Below the pieces are notes generated by a model that searched no databases, was not told the origin of the DNA, and saw only the letters and a program-made list of their open reading frames with translations. A stretch of 42,066 nt of DNA from a virus. Below, in pieces: positions 40,533 to 42,066 of this stretch. The position numbers and the translations under genes were made by a program. The DNA lies in the IMG/VR virus record IMGVR_UViG_3300036851_000630, positions 1 through 42,066 of that record; one strand, written 5' to 3'. Numbering within the stretch: the stretch's first letter is position 1; the number at the start of each line of letters is the position of its first letter.

Positions 40533-40577
40533 TTACGCGCTCCTTGTGGGGGCGACGGAACCCCGTTGGTCGGTCAT
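40533..40577 (-). CDS. 14-codon mini-ORF between exonuclease and next gene
   Basis: ATG 40577 overlaps the stop of the exonuclease gene and the frame ends in TAA right before ATG 40532. The peptide would be MTDQRGSVAPTRSA. It is too short to judge; a leader peptide keeping ribosomes moving onto the next gene, or chance. Confidence 0.25.
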   Translation of the reverse strand: MTDQRGSVAPTRSA

Positions 40578-41350
40578 GGCGTCTTCCTCCGTCGATCGCC
40601 GAAGGGCCATTCGCCTGACACTCGCCACGCCTTGCCCTTCTTCGCGTTGTAGGCATTCAGGCCGTCGCGCCAGTCGCTGTACCAGGAGCGCTGACGCTGC
40701 TGCAGCTCGTCGATCGACAGCTTCCGCAGGAGCTCGTAGCGCGTCACTTGGGCCCGCAGGATGCTGGCAGCCATGACGCAATCGCCCGGCGCGTCGTGGG
40801 CATCCGCTACCGTCAGACCATATCGCTTCGCGACGTCCGACAGCTTGTTCGAGTAGTGGCCCTTCGAGATCCCGTTGAATTGGCGCTCGATCACGAGCGG
40901 GTCGAGCAGCTTCACATCAGCGAGCGGATCCGTCCAGACGAGGTCGGTGCGGCCCAGCTCTTCCCAGATGAGCGGCCAGTCGAACGGGGCGTTGTAGATC
41001 ACCACCGGCGAGAGCCGCGCCCAGCGATCGAGCCGGCGCAGCACTTCGTAGAGCGCGTCGGTCAGCGGGATCCCTTCGTTCAACGTGCGCGCTTGCGAGA
41101 TCCCGTGCACGGCGACGACCTCGTCAGGAATCGGGACGCCGGCGTTCACGATCGTCTGGTAGCTCGAGTCCGAGACCTTCCCGTCGGGGTAGACGGCGAG
41201 GCACGCCACCTGGACGATGCGAGCCTCGAGGGGGTCAGCCGACGTCGTCTCGGTATCGATCACGACGAGCGGCAAGTTCCACCAGGCGGCTACACCAGCA
41301 AGTTCGGCGCGGTGTTCGTCGGGGGTGACGGCTTCGGGTTCACTTCCCAT
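40574..41350 (-). CDS. DnaQ-like 3'-5' exonuclease (DEDDh)
   Basis: A 258-residue enzyme with the full set of DEDDh residues: VVIDTETT (D32, E34), IYNAPFDW (D124) and HDAPGD (H185, D190). The family removes nucleotides from DNA or RNA 3' ends. There is no polymerase in the window, so it is not a proofreading domain. GGGAG lies eight bases before ATG 41350. It may work with the HerA-type ATPase in DNA end processing, or trim host nucleic acid; that link is inference. Confidence 0.85.
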   Translation of the reverse strand: MGSEPEAVTPDEHRAELAGVAAWWNLPLVVIDTETTSADPLEARIVQVACLAVYPDGKVSDSSYQTIVNAGVPIPDEVVAVHGISQARTLNEGIPLTDALYEVLRRLDRWARLSPVVIYNAPFDWPLIWEELGRTDLVWTDPLADVKLLDPLVIERQFNGISKGHYSNKLSDVAKRYGLTVADAHDAPGDCVMAASILRAQVTRYELLRKLSIDELQQRQRSWYSDWRDGLNAYNAKKGKAWRVSGEWPFGDRRRKTP

Positions 41351-41730
41351 ACGATCGACTCCCGATGTGAGTCACTCAGGATGACACGCTGACCAGAATC
41401 CCGCAGCAGCGTGAGCTCGACGAGCTCGTGCCGACGGGTGCGGATCCCCGACTCTTTCTGCTTCACGCCGTGCAGCTTGGCGCGGCGCACGATCTCTTCG
41501 TCGTGCGCGGGCCCGAACAGGGACAGCAAGCGGAAGATGTCGTACTGATAGGCCTTCAGCTTCGCGACGTAGAACGCGGCCGCCGCGTCCTGCGACGTTT
41601 CGGGATCCGTGGCACGCGCTCGGGCGCGCGGACTTGCGCGGCGCGCTGCCGGGCTTTGTGGAGGCGGCGCTGACGGCGGGTGAGGCTCGTCGAGCAAATC
41701 ACGCTGGTCTACCACCGGTCGCGGGCCCAA
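41290..41730 (-). CDS. Winged-helix DNA-binding protein
   Basis: A 146-residue protein. After a Pro-rich N-terminus, ARATDPETSQDAAAAF and a later recognition helix region (GVKQKESGIRTRRHELVEL) fit a winged-helix family common in phages. Start is TTG 41730 with no clear ribosome site; a GTG at 41715 is an alternative. It overlaps both neighbours. Likely a regulator of late or packaging genes; the target is unknown. Confidence 0.6.
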   Translation of the reverse strand: MGPRPVVDQRDLLDEPHPPSAPPPQSPAARRASPRARARATDPETSQDAAAAFYVAKLKAYQYDIFRLLSLFGPAHDEEIVRRAKLHGVKQKESGIRTRRHELVELTLLRDSGQRVILSDSHRESIVWEVNPKPSPPTNTAPNLLV

Positions 41731-41858
41731 TTGAGCAACAAACCGGCCCAGTGCTCGAGCTGCTCGAGCAAGAGACCGGCGAAGTACCAGCCGAAGCGAA
41801 CCGCAATCACGATCCAGAAGACCCGAAACACGGTCAGGTGCTCCACGAGAAGGTCCAT
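41709..41858 (-). CDS. Small membrane protein (49 aa)
   Basis: A 49-residue product starting MDLLVEHLTVFRVFWIVIAV, with one or two membrane-spanning helices (residues 9-30 and perhaps 38-43) and four Trp. It is translated from ATG 41858 and shares 22 bases with the next frame. Possibly a holin-like or antiholin-like protein; too small for certainty. Confidence 0.45.
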   Translation of the reverse strand: MDLLVEHLTVFRVFWIVIAVRFGWYFAGLLLEQLEHWAGLLLNWARDRW

Positions 41859-41897
41859 GCGTCCCGCCTTACGGTGGGGGCGTCTTACAAGGTACCG

Positions 41898-42029
41898 CTA
41901 CAGCGCCGTCCGCGCCAGGGCGCAGGCCCCGAGGACGAGCAGGGCGAGGCTCAGACCCACGCGCATCAGGGTCCGGAGCGGGGTCAGGGTCGCCGGTGGG
42001 GCCGCCTGGAAGGCGAGCAGGATGCTCAC
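41898..42029 (-). CDS. Small membrane or lipoprotein-like protein (43 aa)
   Basis: Starts with GTG 42029 overlapping the TGA of the wrap-around gene (GTGA). The 43 residues hold one hydrophobic segment, LSLALLVLGACALA, with a lipobox-like LGAC. It ends in TAG 41898-41900. Function unknown; its tight coupling supports the circular join. Confidence 0.45.
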   Translation of the reverse strand: MSILLAFQAAPPATLTPLRTLMRVGLSLALLVLGACALARTAL

Positions 42030-42066
42030 ACGAACGCCAACCACTCAATGAGGCTGTTATCGAGCG
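42026..42066 (-). CDS. Small zinc-ribbon-like protein, 3' part (continues from the left end)
   Basis: When base 42066 is followed leftward from base 1, the frame begun at 76 continues as ALDNSLIEWLAFV and stops at TGA 42028-42026. Thirteen codons plus the shared split codon are seen here. The next gene's GTG overlaps the stop. Confidence 0.55.
   Translation of the reverse strand, partial: LDNSLIEWLAFV

Noticed and set aside
1-42066. Reassignment of TAG as a sense codon in the whole genome
   Set aside because: TAG serves as the normal stop of the capsid, scaffold, 613-residue tail gene, SSB-like gene and others; only one gene has an internal TAG.
1-42066. Integrase, partition genes, CRISPR array, insertion sequence
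   Set aside because: No recombinase motif, no ParA-like ATPase, no regular repeat-spacer pattern and no transposase found in any frame I read.

Overview
This 42,066-base window looks like one complete, circularly permuted genome of a tailed phage (podovirus-like, GC-rich), probably from an environmental sample. The two ends join into one continuous reading frame: 25 codons at the left edge plus 13 codons and a stop at the right edge. The next gene then follows with a 4-base stop/start overlap. The phage hallmarks are a small and a large terminase subunit, a portal, an acidic scaffold, a major capsid protein, a beta-helix tailspike, ejection-type proteins including one of 2,841 residues, an NlpC/P60 lysin, a spanin-like protein and two small membrane proteins. 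I see no integrase, DNA polymerase, primase or RNA polymerase. The sigma70-like promoter, the spanin and the high GC suggest a Gram-negative, GC-rich host; this is inference.

Layout: there are two transcription units. A rightward early unit (1483-8946) starts at a good sigma70-type promoter (1427-1455). It carries small unknown genes, a sigma region-4-like protein (3718-3996), a protein with an SSB-like acidic tail (4580-5485), a tRNA-like element (5505-5633), a HerA/FtsK-type ATPase with two winged-helix repeats (6196-8076), two small zinc-finger proteins and an XRE-type helix-turn-helix protein (8608-8946). A leftward late unit starts at terS (720), crosses the window ends and runs to 8943. 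In order of transcription it holds small zinc and membrane proteins, a winged-helix protein, a DnaQ-like exonuclease, an HNH nuclease, two C2H2 zinc-finger proteins, large terminase, portal, scaffold, capsid, connectors, tail fibre and spike, tail proteins, membrane proteins, ejection proteins, lysin and spanin. The two units diverge from a 762-bp non-coding region (721-1482) and converge on a shared CTAG at 8943-8946.

The most striking signal is a dispersed 11-bp palindrome, GACA-R-N-Y-TGTC. I found ten exact copies where about 0.16 would be expected by chance. Three sit directly upstream of the helix-turn-helix gene (8505-8583), one in the divergent control region (962-972), two between late genes (27561-27596), two inside a small membrane-protein gene (35849-35886), and two more inside late genes (17411, 18691). 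This looks like a phage-wide repressor or stoperator network, or a partition/condensation system, with the protein at 8608 as the best candidate binder.

Other oddities are an in-frame TAG inside an otherwise intact early gene (1912-1914), a tRNA-like 3' arm at an unusual length, a strong ribosome binding site that adds a membrane-anchor-like leader to the capsid protein, two C2H2 fingers with eukaryote-like spacing, a duplicated anchor domain on the fibre and spike, and two places where reading frames suggest a frame change (about 28462 and 40340-40532).
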